This document shows, piece by piece, positions 43,008 to 51,800 of a DNA stretch of 64,000 nt (its first letter is position 1; each line of letters opens with the position of its first letter). The stretch spans positions 1,984,001-2,048,000 of the forward strand of contig NZ_BAAAXV010000001.1 of assembly GCF_039535785.1 (NCBI RefSeq). The letters are read 5' to 3'. A model generated the notes under the pieces. That model saw only the letters and a program-made list of their open reading frames with translations. It had not been told where the DNA came from and searched no databases. The position numbers were made by a program, and so were the translations under genes. Source of the DNA: Nonomuraea helvata. Lineage in GTDB: Bacteria > Actinomycetota > Actinomycetes > Streptosporangiales > Streptosporangiaceae.

Positions 43008-44990
43008 GTGAGCGGTACCGGTGGGCTTACGGTCCCGGCGGTCGTGGAGACCCCGTCCCGTCCAGCGCCTCCGTCCAGCGCCCTGGCACGCTGGCTGCTG
43101 CAGCTGCGCGTGCAGCCGACGGGCCCCGAGGCGAGCGAGGGGCACGCCGAGCCGCAGGCCTGGTGGAAGGTCATGTGCCTGACCGGCGTCGACTACTTCT
43201 CGACGCTGGCCTACCTGCCCGCGATCGCCGCGCTGGCCGCCGGGGCTCTGTCGCCGCTGGCCACGCTGCTCATCGTGGGGCTGACGCTGCTCGGCATGCT
43301 GCCGATGTACCGCAGGGTCGCGCGGGAGAGCCCGCACGGGCAGGGCTCCGTGGCGATGCTGGAGCGGCTGCTGCCGTTCTGGCGCGGCAAGCTGTTCGTG
43401 CTGGTGCTGCTGGGGTTCGTGGCCACGTCGTGGATCATCACGATCACGCTGTCGGCGGCGGACGCGTCCGTGCACGTCGTGGAGAACCCGTTCTTCCCGA
43501 GCTTCCTGCACGGGCACGAGGTCATCCTGACCGTGGTGCTGCTGCTGATCCTGGGCGGGGTGTTCCTGCTCGGCTTCAGCGAGGCGGTCGGCGTGGCGAT
43601 CCCGCTCGTCGCGATCTTCCTGGTCCTGAACGCCGTCGTCGTCGCCGCCGGGCTGACGGCCGTCGTCTCGTCCCCTGACGCGCTCTCCCGGTGGACGGAC
43701 GCGCTGACCAGCGGGACGGGCGGCTTCGGCGGCGTCATCGGGCCGGCCGTGCTCGCGTTCCCGCTGCTGGTGCTGGGGCTGTCGGGGTTCGAGACGGGCG
43801 TCAGCATGATGCCGCTGGTGGCCGCCAAGGGCGAGACCGCCGAGCAGCAGCTGGACTCCCGCATCGGCAACACCCGCAAGCTGCTGACCGTGGCCGCGCT
43901 CATCATGAGCGTCTACCTGATCGCGACCAGCTTCGTCACCACGGTGCTCATCCCGGCCGAAGAATTCAAGCCGGGCGGCGAGGCCAACGGCAGGGCGCTC
44001 GCCTACCTCGCGCACGAGCGGCTCGGCGAGATGTTCGGCACGGCGTACGACATCAGCACGATCCTCATCCTGTGGTTCGCCGGGGCGTCCGCGATGGCCG
44101 GCCTGATCAACATCGTGCCGCGCTACCTGCCCTCCTACGGCATGGCGCCCGACTGGGGCCGCGCGGTGCGGCCGGTGGTGCTCGTCTACACGGGCATCTG
44201 CGTGGTGCTCACCATCGCGTTCGACGCCGACGTGGACGCCCAGGCCGGCGCGTACGCCACGGGCATCCTGGCCATGATGGTCTCCGGCGCGGTCGCGGTG
44301 ACGATCTCGGCCATCCGCAAGCGCCAGCGGCCGGCCGGCGTGGGCTTCTCCGTGCTCACCCTCGTGCTGCTCTACGCGCTGGTGGAGAACATCAGGGAGA
44401 AGCCGGACGGCATCGCCATCTCGGCGCTGTTCATCCTGGGCATCATCGCCATCTCGCTGATCTCGCGCGTCTCCCGCACGACCGAGCTGCGGGCCGACCG
44501 GATCGAGTTCGACGAGGCGGCCCGGCGGTTCGTCGCCGACTCGATCGAGTTCGACGGCGCACTCAACATCATCGCCAACCGCCGCCAGACCGGCGACAAG
44601 GCCGAGTACGCGGAGAAGGAGGCCGAGCAGCGCGGCATGAACCCGGTCCCCGGACGGGCCGACATCCTCTTCCTGGAGGTCGACGTCATCGACCCGTCCG
44701 ACTTCAGCGACGCGCTGCAGGTGCGCGGCGTGGAGGTGGGCGGGCACCGCGTGCTGCGCGCCGAGAGTCCCGCCGCGCCCAACGCCATCGCCGCCGTCCT
44801 GCTGGCCCTGCGCGACGCCACGGGCGTCCGGCCGCACTGCTACTTCGAGTGGGCGGAGGGCTCGCCGCTGATGCACCTGTTCCGCTACCTCATCATCGGG
44901 CGCGGCGACACGGCGCCGGTCGTACGCGAGATCATCCGCAAGGTCGAGCCCGACCCCGCGAAGCGGCCGGGCATCCACGTCGGCGGCTAG
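43008..44990 (+). CDS. APC superfamily amino-acid/cation permease with cytosolic C-terminal domain
   Basis: 660 aa from GTG 43008 (AGAGGAAGA upstream); the longer frame to 42774 lacks coding character. A 45-residue cytosolic start precedes [20 protein letters not shown], the first APC helix. About twelve TM helices reach residue 480, with the loop [20 protein letters not shown] typical of this group. The last 170 residues are soluble ([20 protein letters not shown] ... [20 protein letters not shown]). Related proteins take up amino acids or potassium; the substrate is not certain. Single gene. Confidence 0.88.
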   Translation: MSGTGGLTVPAVVETPSRPAPPSSALARWLLQLRVQPTGPEASEGHAEPQAWWKVMCLTGVDYFSTLAYLPAIAALAAGALSPLATLLIVGLTLLGMLPMYRRVARESPHGQGSVAMLERLLPFWRGKLFVLVLLGFVATSWIITITLSAADASVHVVENPFFPSFLHGHEVILTVVLLLILGGVFLLGFSEAVGVAIPLVAIFLVLNAVVVAAGLTAVVSSPDALSRWTDALTSGTGGFGGVIGPAVLAFPLLVLGLSGFETGVSMMPLVAAKGETAEQQLDSRIGNTRKLLTVAALIMSVYLIATSFVTTVLIPAEEFKPGGEANGRALAYLAHERLGEMFGTAYDISTILILWFAGASAMAGLINIVPRYLPSYGMAPDWGRAVRPVVLVYTGICVVLTIAFDADVDAQAGAYATGILAMMVSGAVAVTISAIRKRQRPAGVGFSVLTLVLLYALVENIREKPDGIAISALFILGIIAISLISRVSRTTELRADRIEFDEAARRFVADSIEFDGALNIIANRRQTGDKAEYAEKEAEQRGMNPVPGRADILFLEVDVIDPSDFSDALQVRGVEVGGHRVLRAESPAAPNAIAAVLLALRDATGVRPHCYFEWAEGSPLMHLFRYLIIGRGDTAPVVREIIRKVEPDPAKRPGIHVGG

Positions 44991-44999
44991 CGCAAAGCC

Positions 45000-45356
45000 T
45001 CACGCGGCGGCGTGCGGGCGAAACTCCACCGAAGCCGACACGTCACCGTGCACTACCACGTCGATCTCCAGCGCAGCCGCCAACCGCACCGTCAGGGGGA
45101 TCGTCGGCATGTGGGCCCCGCCTTCCAGCCGCGACACTTGCGGCTGGGTCATGCCCGCCCGCTCAGCCAGCTCGGACTGTGAGAGACCCAGCTCAAGCCG
45201 GCGACGATAGACGGCCACGCCGAGCACGCCGTCCGAGAAGCCGCCACCGCGCTCCTCGAAGCCCAGCACGGCGCTCAGACGGCGTTGCACCTCCGCGACG
45301 AGGGCCGGCGGCAGCTCGGCGAAGTCACGCCGCCGGGTCGGCCTCATCCTCCACAT
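45000..45356 (-). CDS. XRE family HTH regulator (antitoxin-like)
   Basis: 118 aa. The C-terminal HTH_3 domain reads YRRRLELGLSQSELAERAGM then TQPQVSRLEGGAHMPTIPLT. About 45 residues precede it. ATG 45347, preceded by GGAGG, is an alternative start. It overlaps by 32 bases the small ORF upstream, and the two follow the PEP-synthase-like gene without gaps. Size and pairing suggest an antitoxin or a local autoregulator; the partner is not a recognised toxin. Confidence 0.75.
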   Translation of the reverse strand: MWRMRPTRRRDFAELPPALVAEVQRRLSAVLGFEERGGGFSDGVLGVAVYRRRLELGLSQSELAERAGMTQPQVSRLEGGAHMPTIPLTVRLAAALEIDVVVHGDVSASVEFRPHAAA

Positions 45357-45519
45357 CCATCTCGCCGTCGCCGTAATCCAGCGCCAGCTTGGCGATCCTG
45401 AACCGGGCGCAGCGCGCCTCGAGCTCGCGTTCGTCCTCTGGGGTCCACCACTCGATCATGGGCATCAAGGTCACCGCAGGCCACCGGTTGAAGCGATCGA
45501 CTTGGCGGAGTCTTTTCAT
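45325..45519 (-). CDS. small acidic hypothetical protein paired with the XRE gene
   Basis: 64 aa. Its ATG overlaps the stop of the PEP-synthase-like gene (ATGA). The start is basic and aromatic (MKRLRQVDRFNRWPAVTLMP), followed by IEWWTPEDERELEARCARFR and an acidic end (GDGEMDVEDEADPAA). I recognise no family. Overlap with both neighbours implies translational coupling. It could be a short toxin partner of the XRE protein or a truncated relict. Confidence 0.5.
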   Translation of the reverse strand: MKRLRQVDRFNRWPAVTLMPMIEWWTPEDERELEARCARFRIAKLALDYGDGEMDVEDEADPAA

Positions 45520-47990
45520 CCCAGCAACTCGACCGTGCCCCGCTCGCCGTCCACCCTGATCCGGTCGCCGTCGTGCAGGCGCATGGTGGCGTTGCCGGTG
45601 CCGACCACGGCGGGGATGCCGAGCTCGCGAGCCACGATCGAGGCGTGCGAGAGCGGTGCGCCCATGTCGGTCACGACGGCGGCGGCGCGCGGGAACATCG
45701 GGGTCCAGCCCACGTTGGTCAGCGTGGTGACGAGGATCTCGCCCGGCTTGAGCCGGTCGCCTTCCTCAGGTCCGGAGATCACGCGGGCGATGCCCTCCAC
45801 GATGCCGGGAGCGCCGGGGAAGCCCTTCACGGTGTCGCTCACGGGCACGCCGGTGCCGCGCGCGTCGTAAACGTCGGCCCGCCGGTCGGGGTCGGCGGCC
45901 CAGCGTACGGGGTCGAAGTGGCCGACGATCAGCGCGGGGTAGATCGGCAGGGCGGCGTACCGCTCGTGGGTGGCCCGCCGTACCGGCACCTTCTCCAGCG
46001 CGGACGGGTCGCCCCGCAGCAGGGCCAGCAGCTCGTCCAGGTAGAGGAAGAACACGTCGTCGCCCTGGCCCGTCAGCTCCCCCGCCCGTACGGCGAACGC
46101 CCGCAGCACCCAGAACGCCCGCATGTTCTCCGAGCGCGTGTCCTCGCGGTCGCGCACGACCGCGTTCCAGCGCTGGACCCTGGCGCGCATCCTGGCCAGC
46201 TGGCGCGGATAGCGCTCGGCGAAGCGCGCCCACGCCGCGTCGCGCGCCTGCTGCTGCCGGGCGAGCAGCGCCTCGGTGTCGGCCCGCAGGTCGCGCAGGC
46301 CCGCGAGCTGGGCGTCGATCCATTCGGGGTCCTCGCCGGGCCGCGGGATCGACACCTCGAACTCGTGGGGGCCGCGATGCCCGTACGTGCGGGCGAACTC
46401 CTCCCTGGTGATCTCCCCGCGGGCCAGCTTGGACAGACCCATCACCGGGCCCAGGCTGGCCAGCTCGCCGCCGGAGTTCACGCCGGTCAGCATGGCCTCG
46501 GCGTCGACCTCGCCCATCATCTTGCGCAGCCTGTCGCGGGTCCAGACGAGGGTGGCGCCGCCCTGGCGGCCGGCGGCCTCGAGCATGCGGCAGGAGGTGA
46601 CCAGGTGCGGCCTGATCTCGCGTTCCCACAGGTCGGCCAGTTCGGGGCCGGAACCGGTGGCGGCGATCGTGGCGCGCAGCTCCTCGCACCGCCGCTGCGA
46701 GGTGGCCAGGAACGCGCGCATGCCCTTGAGGTTGCGGCGCACGCGGCGCTGGATGTCTATCGCCAGGGGAATGACCCGTTTGATGATCTCCCAGCGCGGC
46801 AACGGCACCTGCGGCACGTCCAGCCCCGGCGGCAGCTTGCCGAAGACCTGCTCGACCGCGCTCAGCCTGCCGCGCATGCCCAGGGCGGCGGCGATGGAGT
46901 GGACGACGCTCAGGTTCATGTAGAAGCGGCCGCCGATGTTGCCGACCAGGTCGAAGCCGGGCAGGGCCGAGGCCGACATCGCCTCCCTGATGAACAGGCG
47001 CACGAGCGACCACGTCAGCGGCGTCATCACGTCGGGGATGGCCTCGCCCAGATTGCCGCCGGTCCACAGGTAGTCGCCCTTGAGGCTGTCGTTCCACTCC
47101 TCGACCTGCGGCTTGAGACCGGTGATCGGGCGCGCCTGCACGATCGCGAACGCGCCGCCGCTCCGGGCCCACTCGACGTCCATCGGAGTCCCGTACAGCT
47201 CCTGGATCCGCGCACCGATCGCGGCCAGCTCCACCGCCTGCCGCTTGTCCAGCACGGGCCTGCCGCGCAGCTCCTCCGGCACAGGCTCCTCGCGGGTGCC
47301 GTCAGAAGTGCGGACGGTCATCACCGTCTTGTCGCCGACCTGCGACTGAATGACCGCGCCGCCCGACACCACGACCGTGTCCGGGGTGACCTGACCGCCG
47401 ACGACCGCCTCACCGAGCCCCCAGGAAGCGTTGATCACGCTCTCGTCACGGGCACCGGTGACCGGGTTCGCGGTGAACAGGACACCGGCCGCCTCCGCGT
47501 CCACCAGCTCCTGGACCACCACCGCCAGCGCCACCTCATCATGGGGGACGCCGTTCTGCTCGCGGTAGGCGATGGCGCGCGGGTTCCACAGCGAGGCCCA
47601 GCAGCGCTTGACCGCATCCAGCAGCCCCTCGCCCCTGATGTTGAGATAGGTGTCCTGCTGACCGGCGAACGACATGTCCGGCAGGTCCTCGGCGGTGGCC
47701 GACGAACGCACGGCCACCGGCACGTCATCGCCGAGCGCCCCGTACGCCCGGCGGATCTCCGCGGCGATCTCGGCAGGCATCTCATGCTCGGCGAACAGCC
47801 TCCGCGCGTCCTGCGCGTGCGCGATCTCGTCACCGAACGCCGACACGAACGCCCGGTAGGCCTCCGTCGTGATGTGGAACCCCCCGGGAACGGGCAGCCC
47901 CGCCCTGGTCAGCCTGGCCAGCGAGGCGCCCTTGCCCCCCACGGTCGCAAGATCGGCCGCCGCGTCGTCGAGGGGGAGTACGGCCTTCAC
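45516..47990 (-). CDS. PEP-synthase-like / rifampin phosphotransferase-like dikinase
   Basis: 824 aa. The N-terminal ATP-grasp/PPDK nucleotide domain (about 1-300) has GGKGASLARLTRAGLPVPGG, VAVRSSATAEDLPDMSFAGQ and NPVTGARDESVINASWGLGE. A 400-residue middle domain differs from true PEP synthases. The C-terminal phosphohistidine swivel domain contains GAPLSHASIVARELGIPAVV, whose His is the phosphocarrier. This three-part order and length fit rifampin phosphotransferases, which inactivate rifamycins with ATP, or related PEP-utilising enzymes. The PEP synthase C-terminal barrel is absent. It follows the TetR gene with one intervening base, so that regulator probably controls it. Confidence 0.75.
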   Translation of the reverse strand: MKAVLPLDDAAADLATVGGKGASLARLTRAGLPVPGGFHITTEAYRAFVSAFGDEIAHAQDARRLFAEHEMPAEIAAEIRRAYGALGDDVPVAVRSSATAEDLPDMSFAGQQDTYLNIRGEGLLDAVKRCWASLWNPRAIAYREQNGVPHDEVALAVVVQELVDAEAAGVLFTANPVTGARDESVINASWGLGEAVVGGQVTPDTVVVSGGAVIQSQVGDKTVMTVRTSDGTREEPVPEELRGRPVLDKRQAVELAAIGARIQELYGTPMDVEWARSGGAFAIVQARPITGLKPQVEEWNDSLKGDYLWTGGNLGEAIPDVMTPLTWSLVRLFIREAMSASALPGFDLVGNIGGRFYMNLSVVHSIAAALGMRGRLSAVEQVFGKLPPGLDVPQVPLPRWEIIKRVIPLAIDIQRRVRRNLKGMRAFLATSQRRCEELRATIAATGSGPELADLWEREIRPHLVTSCRMLEAAGRQGGATLVWTRDRLRKMMGEVDAEAMLTGVNSGGELASLGPVMGLSKLARGEITREEFARTYGHRGPHEFEVSIPRPGEDPEWIDAQLAGLRDLRADTEALLARQQQARDAAWARFAERYPRQLARMRARVQRWNAVVRDREDTRSENMRAFWVLRAFAVRAGELTGQGDDVFFLYLDELLALLRGDPSALEKVPVRRATHERYAALPIYPALIVGHFDPVRWAADPDRRADVYDARGTGVPVSDTVKGFPGAPGIVEGIARVISGPEEGDRLKPGEILVTTLTNVGWTPMFPRAAAVVTDMGAPLSHASIVARELGIPAVVGTGNATMRLHDGDRIRVDGERGTVELLG

Positions 47991-47991
47991 G

Positions 47992-48717
47992 TCACACGCT
48001 CCTTGAACCTGTGGAACCGCCCATGGAGGCCGCCAGCTTCCGCTGGGCGACCTCCTCCGCGGCGTCGAGGAAGTCGAGGGTGGCCCGGGCGACGGCGCTC
48101 GCGTCGTCGCCGGACAGGGGGCGGCCCGTGCTCATGGTCCGCTCGATGGTGTCCGCGATCATGTCCGCGATCCGGTCGTCGGACGGCCTGGGCTCGTCGG
48201 GCCGCCCGTCCGGCACGAACAGGAACCCGTACAGGACGGCGTTGGCCACCAGGATGTGGTCCCCCACCTCCGCGCGCACCGCGCCCCGCTTGACCAGCTC
48301 CGCCACGTACGCGTCCAGGGGGCCGCCCATCTCCGGCGGCCTGCCGGCCTGCTGCTTCTGGCGGGCGAACTTGCCGAGCACCTCGGAGTCGCCCCGCATG
48401 AACGCGCTGAGCAGCGGCCGGCCGAGCAGGGCGCGGGCGAACTCGCCGTACAGCTCGCTCAGCGTGGCAGGGGCGCGGCCGCGGACGTCGGCCAGCATGC
48501 GCACCCGCTCGCGGCGGAGCAACGCGGCGAACAGGTCGTCGCGCGTCTTCCAGTGCAGGTAGATGGTGCCCTTGGCGACACCTGCCCGCTTGGACACGTC
48601 GTCGATCGTGGTCCTGTCGTAGCCCTGGCGCAGGACCAGTTCGGCGGCGGCGTCGAGGATGCGGTGCGCCCGCTCCAGCTGTCGCGCCGGATCCTGTGGC
48701 GGCCGTCCTCTGGCCAT
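47992..48717 (-). CDS. TetR family transcriptional regulator
   Basis: 241 aa; ATG 48717 has AGGGGAGA upstream and is preferred to ATG 48732. TetR HTH: HRILDAAAELVLRQGYDRTT then IDDVSKRAGVAKGTIYLHWK. The ligand domain is unassigned. It is first gene of an operon with the phosphotransferase-like enzyme, the small ORF and the XRE gene, so it likely represses the whole unit including itself. TGACTA...TAGTTGGTCA upstream (48736-48761) is a possible imperfect operator. Confidence 0.92.
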   Translation of the reverse strand: MARGRPPQDPARQLERAHRILDAAAELVLRQGYDRTTIDDVSKRAGVAKGTIYLHWKTRDDLFAALLRRERVRMLADVRGRAPATLSELYGEFARALLGRPLLSAFMRGDSEVLGKFARQKQQAGRPPEMGGPLDAYVAELVKRGAVRAEVGDHILVANAVLYGFLFVPDGRPDEPRPSDDRIADMIADTIERTMSTGRPLSGDDASAVARATLDFLDAAEEVAQRKLAASMGGSTGSRSV

Positions 48718-48788
48718 CCCGTCTCCCCTCATTTGTTTGACTAGATGATGTTAGTTGGTCATTTAATTAAGGACAAGTTCACGAAAGA

Positions 48789-48827
48789 AAGGGGTGCCGC
48801 GCCCCTGCATGGAGCGCGGCACCCCTT
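48789..48827 (-). terminator. intrinsic terminator of the TPR gene
   Basis: AAGGGGTGCCGCGC (48789-48802) pairs exactly with GCGCGGCACCCCTT (48814-48827). Read on the minus strand the hairpin is followed by TTCTTTCGT, a modest U tract. It lies 16 bp past the stop at 48844. Confidence 0.85.
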
Positions 48828-48843
48828 CAGGGGCCGTACGGGC

Positions 48844-51800
48844 TCAGCCGAGCTTGGCCAGCAGCGACTCCGCCGATGTCGCGAACGACGGGTCGCCCGT
48901 GGAGACGGCGGTCGTCAGCAGCTGCCGGGCCAGCTCCAGATCGCCCCGCTCGTACCGGATCTCGCCCAGCCGGCAGGCGGCCTCGGCCACCAGGTCGGCC
49001 TGCTCGGTCAGCCCCAGCGTCAGCTCGTAGTACCGCAGGGCCCCGTCGCGGTCGCCGAGCCAGTAGCACAGCTCGCCGAGGTGCGCCGCGGCCAGCCCCG
49101 ACTCCTCGTCCCCCGCGTCGATGACCCGCTGGTACCAGGTGAGCGCCTCAGGGAAGTCGCGGTTCCGCTTGGCCAGCGCGCCCAGGTACATCGCGGCGAG
49201 CGCGCTGATGTGCCCCTCGCCCTCCTGGACGCCCTTCAGGTACCACTCCCGGGCCGTCTCCTCGTCCGACTCGTGGTACGTCTGCCCGAGCGCGATCATG
49301 GCCCGGGCGGCGAGGTCGGCGTCGCCCGCGTCGAGCACCCGCAGGTACGCCTCCCGCCCCTCGTCCACCATCCCGACCTTGACCAGCGTCTGCGCCAGCG
49401 TGGACAGCGCGATGGGCTCACCGTCGGCGGCCGCCTCCCGGAGCGTGTCGAGGGACGCCTCCGTGTCGCCGCGGTTGTCCTGCAGCATGCCGAGCAGGCT
49501 CCCGAACACCCCCCGGACGGGGCTGTCGGCGTCGGCCGCCGCCCGCTGCGCCACATCGAAGAACGCGTCATCGTCCCCCTCGTCGTCGAGCAGCTCCAGC
49601 AGCCTGCCGCCGGCCACGAACCGTACGTCCGGCTCGTCGTGCCCGCTGAGCCGCTCGTAGATCGCCCGCGCCTCGGCCGTCTCGCCCAGTGCGGCCAGCC
49701 GGTCGGCGATGTCCACCTCGGTGAACGGCCCCCGCCCCGTCAGCTCGTGGTACGCCCGCACAGCCGCCGGGTCCTCGCACCGCCCGGCCAGCTCGCGTGC
49801 CACGCCGCCGGCCTCGTCGCCCATCAGCTGGAGCACCTGCACGGCCAGGGCGTGCTCGCCCCGGCCGGCGGCCTGGTGGGCGAGCACGCGGAGGTTGTCC
49901 GTCGCGACCTCGGATCCGGCGCCCGCGGCGGCGGCGAACGCCCGCGCCGCGCCGAGCTGGTCGCCCTCCTCGTGCAGCCAGATGCCGAGCTGGATTCCGG
50001 CCCTCTCCACGGCGTCCGGCACGCCGGAGTCGATGGCCAGCCGCACCTCGCGCTCGGCCCCGGCCGCGTCGCCCAGCTCGCGCATGACCTTGGCCAGGTC
50101 CACCCGGATGCCCGGCTCGGTCTCGGGGAAGCCGGTGTCCACGCCCCGCCCGAACATGAGGGCGGCGTTCTCCAGGTCGCCCCGGGCCTTGTACGCGTCA
50201 CCCCACGCCCAGTAGCCCATGGACACGGTCTCGGGGTCGCCGCTCCCGACGGCCCGCTCGGCCGCCTCCGCCACGGCGTCGTGGTCCTGCTCGACGAGCA
50301 GGCGGGCGAGCAGGTGGCGCAGGCTCTCGAGGTCGCCGGCCGTCGCCCCGGCAGTCAAGGCCTCGCGTACGCCCGCGCTGTCGCCCTGCGTGTCGAGCAG
50401 GTCCGCCAGCACGACGGCGGTGGCGGGCATCGCGGCACGCGCCGCCTCGATCGCCCCGTCGGGGTCGCCGCGGCGGTGGCGGACGATGGCGATGTTGCGC
50501 CAGGCGCTCGCGGCCGTCTCCGGGTGTCCGGTGGCGGGGAGGGTGGCCAGCTCGGCCTGGCAGTGGTCGTCGCGCTGCGCGTGGATCACGCCGAGGTCCA
50601 GCGCCGCCTCCGCGGCCAGGCCGGGCTCGCCCAGCTCGATGACCACCCGGCAGAGCGCCGCGGCCGCGCGGTGGTCGTCCAGCCCGCGGGCCCGCTCAAG
50701 GGTCTCGGCGAGGGGCTCCCGCCGGGCCTCCGGGTCCACGGCGGCCACAAGGCGGCGTACGGCGCGGGCGTCGTCGTCGTTGAGCGCGAGCAGCACCTGC
50801 GCCATCAGCTCCGACCCGGCGAACTCGGTCAGCGCCGCGACCGCGCCCTCCCGGTCCCCGTCGTCGGCCAGCACCCATCCGCGCTCCTTGGCCGAGGCCG
50901 TCCCGAGCCGGACCCGGGCGACGGCCGTGAGCCACTCGTCGTCGTCCAGGGCGACGACCCGCTCGTGAGCGGAGCGGGCGTACTCGTCGTCCCCCGCCTC
51001 CGCCAGCAGCCTGGCCGCCGTGACCAGCGTGCCGGACGCGGACGCCGGGTCGGCGGCCACGGCCCGTTCGAACGCCTCGCGCGCCCCCGCCACGTCGCCG
51101 GTCCTGGCGAGCAGCTCGCCGAGCAGCTGCGCCTCCCACGCGTCCTCGGATCCCCGAGTCAGGAGGGAGAGCGCGCCCGTCAGGTCGCCGTGGTCACGCA
51201 GCACGCAGACGAGCTGGAGCCGCCCTGCCTCGCCGAACTCCCCGGCCAGCAGCTCCCCCGCCTCCTCGGCCGCCCCGCGCGCCACGAGCACCTCGGCGAG
51301 CCGCACGGTCGCGTCCTCCCTGCGCCTGCCGTCGAGCTGTTCGAGCGCCGCCCGGTAGGCCGCGGCCGCCTCGTCCAGCCGGCCGAGCTGCTGCCGCACC
51401 CGCCCGATGTCCCACTGCGTCATGGCGGCCAGGCGCTCGTTGTCGCCGTCCGCGACCTGTTCCCACGCCTCCAGCGCCCCGTGCTTGTCGCCCGCCTCGT
51501 TACGCAGCGCCCCGAGGTAGCACCCCGCCTCCTGCCGGTACCCGGGGTGCCCGGCGGCGAGCACCAGCGAGAGCGCCCCGTCCGCGGCGGCGATCTCGCC
51601 CCGCCGCTGCCAGGCGTGCCCGCTCTCCATGGCGAGCATGCTCGCCAGGAAGGCACTGCCCTCGTCGCCGATCTCCTCGAACGCCGCCGCCGCGTCCTCG
51701 AAGTCGCGGTCGAGCAGGGAACGGGCGAAGCGCCCCATCGCCTCGGGCTCCCCCGCGGCCCGCTCGAAGGCCGCCCGCGCGGCGGCGAGGTCGTCGAGCC

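Noticed and set aside
45573..48293. 906-codon plus-strand frame
   Set aside because: Antisense of the phosphotransferase-like gene.
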